Source: Sphingomonas sp. CCH21-G11 (lineage in GTDB: Bacteria; Pseudomonadota; Alphaproteobacteria; Sphingomonadales; Sphingomonadaceae). Taken from it: a DNA stretch of 64,000 nucleotides. Below the pieces are notes generated by a model. It was not told the origin of the DNA, searched no databases, and saw only the letters and a list, made by a program, of their open reading frames with translations. A program made the position numbers and the translations under genes. Shown here one piece after another: positions 63,022-64,000 of this stretch (position 1 is the first letter of the stretch; each line of letters opens with the position of its first letter). The DNA lies in contig NZ_LSHX01000036.1 of the NCBI RefSeq assembly GCF_001555965.1, positions 119,996 to 183,995 on the forward strand, in the 5' to 3' direction.

Positions 63022-63792
63022 ATGCAGACGGTCAAACAGGTTGCGAAAGCGTCAGGCGTCAGCGTTCGCGCCTTACATCATTACGACCATATCGGGCTGT
63101 TGAAGCCCGACGTCGGTGACAATGGTTATCGCTATTACGGACAGGTGGAATTGCTGCGTCTCCAGCACATCCTGTTCTATCGCGAACTTGGGCTGCCGCT
63201 GGCGGAGATCGCACGCATCCTTGATGATCCCGCCTTCGATACGCGCGCCGCATTAATTGATCTTCGTCAACGCGTGGACGAAGAAATCACCCAGCGCCGC
63301 GATCTTGCACAGACGATCGACCGCACGCTGGCATTGCTCGATGCTGGCGAACCAGTCGATGAACGGCGTCTGTTCTATGGGGTGTCACCCGAAAAGCAGG
63401 CCGCTTGGGAGTCGGAGATGGTTGCACGATTCGGTGGCCCTGCCGAGGCGGCCATCCGTGATGCCACTGCGGCGATGCAATCCCTGTCTCCTACCGAGTT
63501 GCTCGACTTCAAGGCGGAGATCGAGGTGATCCATAGGGAATTCGTTACCCTGATAGAGGCAGGGGGGACGTCCTCGTCTTCAGCGGCACAAGCTTTGACG
63601 GCGCGGCATCATCGGTGGGTATGCCGATCATGGCGTCCTGATGCCGAGGCCTATGCGTCGCTTGGCCTCCTCTATGCCAGCCACTCCGACTTCCGGTTTA
63701 TGTACGAGGCCCTGCATCCCCACATGGCGGTGTTCCTCGCCGACGCGATGGCCGTGTACGCCCGCGGCGCTCTGCGCGGGACCGTCCAATGA
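63022..63792 (+). CDS. MerR family regulator with TipAS-like domain
   Basis: 256 residues. The N-terminal MerR HTH (TVKQVAKASGVSVRALHHYD; GLLKPDVGDNGYRYYGQ) has a coiled-coil (LRQRVDEEITQRRDLAQTID) and a C-terminal TipAS/antibiotic-binding type domain (WESEMVARFGG...HRWVCRSWRPDAEAYASLG). TipA-like regulators respond to peptide antibiotics or similar ligands, and the Cys needed for metal sensing are missing. ATG 63022 has a GGAGTGAGG upstream. Overlaps the next gene by ATGA, so it probably regulates it. Confidence 0.85.
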   Translation: MQTVKQVAKASGVSVRALHHYDHIGLLKPDVGDNGYRYYGQVELLRLQHILFYRELGLPLAEIARILDDPAFDTRAALIDLRQRVDEEITQRRDLAQTIDRTLALLDAGEPVDERRLFYGVSPEKQAAWESEMVARFGGPAEAAIRDATAAMQSLSPTELLDFKAEIEVIHREFVTLIEAGGTSSSSAAQALTARHHRWVCRSWRPDAEAYASLGLLYASHSDFRFMYEALHPHMAVFLADAMAVYARGALRGTVQ

Positions 63793-64000
63793 ACCGCCGT
63801 ACTCTCCTTGCCACCATGATGATCGGAGCCACCTGCATGTCCGCGAGCAATCTGGGAGCCGCCGTCCCGCAGGAGCGGGACGCCACGGTAACGGTATCGG
63901 GTGTCGAGATCGCGTGTCGTTTCACCATGCCGCAAGGCACACCGCGCGGGGCCGTTCTGCTCGTACCCGGATCGCTCTACAGCGACGTGGACGGCAACTA
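63789..64000 (+). CDS. Start of a secreted alpha/beta-hydrolase-like protein (partial)
   Basis: 71 residues are visible: signal peptide (MNRRTLLATMMIGATCMSAS), then VSGVEIACRFTMPQGTPRGA and VLLVPGSLYSDVDGN, the beta-strand and turn that open an alpha/beta hydrolase (HG/PG oxyanion loop). The nucleophile lies beyond the window. ATG 63789 overlaps the MerR stop. A role as hydrolase is inferred from the first strands only. Confidence 0.6.
   Translation, partial: MNRRTLLATMMIGATCMSASNLGAAVPQERDATVTVSGVEIACRFTMPQGTPRGAVLLVPGSLYSDVDGN

Larger units (their letters stand above)
59173..64000. mobile_element. Tn3-family transposon, left part (continues past window)
   Basis: The element begins with the inverted repeat at 59173-59210, followed by tnpA, a res region and tnpR. 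It then continues with a MerR regulator and a hydrolase-like gene that are probably cargo. No second inverted repeat (CTTAGCGTACG...CCCC) occurs before 64000, so the right end lies outside the window. The five bases before the repeat (59168-59172, ATATC) should be repeated at the other end. Confidence 0.75.

Noticed and set aside
1..64000. CRISPR arrays, rRNA, replication initiator, type IV secretion genes, two-component metal sensors
   Set aside because: Looked for and not found; absence in the window does not mean absence from the replicon.

Overview
The window reads as a stretch of a large, GC-rich plasmid or plasmid-borne island from an alphaproteobacterium, most likely a sphingomonad (Sphingomonas/Sphingobium/Novosphingobium). 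I base this on the high GC content, a parA-parB-mobC-relaxase backbone with DUF3768-type neighbours, and the style of the copper and Czc clusters. No rRNA, complete tRNA, replication initiator or CRISPR array was seen.

Layout. (1) 1-6.7 kb, plasmid backbone: small hypothetical genes, a DUF3768 gene, a ribbon-helix-helix (RHH) gene, parA, parB, mobC and a relaxase. Two inverted copies of a 20-bp palindrome flank parAB. (2) 7.0-7.75 kb, a decayed second copy of the cusA/cusF junction. (3) 8-18.6 kb, a leftward metal block: tolC, an unusual adaptor fusion, an HME-type RND pump, a lipoprotein, a CnrY-CnrX-CnrH-type signalling module and a YHS-type Cu(I) P-type ATPase. (4) 18.8-20.9 kb, rightward copC, two DUF305 genes, an integrase remnant and a His-rich secreted protein. 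(5) 20.9-22.2 kb, a scar region: TonB receptor pseudogene, transposase fragment and the 3' half of a tRNA-Leu. (6) 22.4-29.2 kb, accessory chromosomal-type genes: NAD(P)H oxidoreductase, HxlR regulator, quinone oxidoreductase, a metallophosphoesterase-cupredoxin-ECF sigma-anti-sigma cassette, PhzF-like and GFA-like proteins. (7) 29.2-33.5 kb, IS5 and cytochrome P460 remnants, then copA (5' end lost)-copB-DUF305. (8) 33.7-39.6 kb, leftward cusC-cusB-cusA-cusF, followed upstream by two small secreted proteins. (9) 40.6-48.6 kb, a first czcI-like/C/B/A cluster with a MFS exporter and a divergent CsoR/RcnR-family repressor. (10) 48.6-57.8 kb, ZIP transporter, SANT-like small protein, CDF exporter, DUF190, and a second czcI-like/C/B/A cluster, then another CDF. 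(11) 57.9 kb to the end, an FTR1 iron permease cut by a Tn3-family transposon (38-bp IR, tnpA, res, tnpR), with a MerR regulator and the start of a hydrolase-like secreted protein as probable cargo.

How it works together (inference): four RND tripartite pumps, one Cu ATPase, two CDFs, a MFS exporter and periplasmic copper oxidation/binding proteins would cover Cu/Ag and Zn/Cd/Co/Ni. Control appears to be by a periplasmic-sensor/anti-sigma/sigma triad, a CsoR-like repressor and a second sigma/anti-sigma pair; no two-component metal sensor is present. Many junctions are ATGA/GTGA overlaps, showing tightly coupled operons. The scars (duplicated cus fragment, tRNA-Leu att-like half, integrase and IS remnants, Tn3 insertion) indicate stepwise assembly of the metal island.
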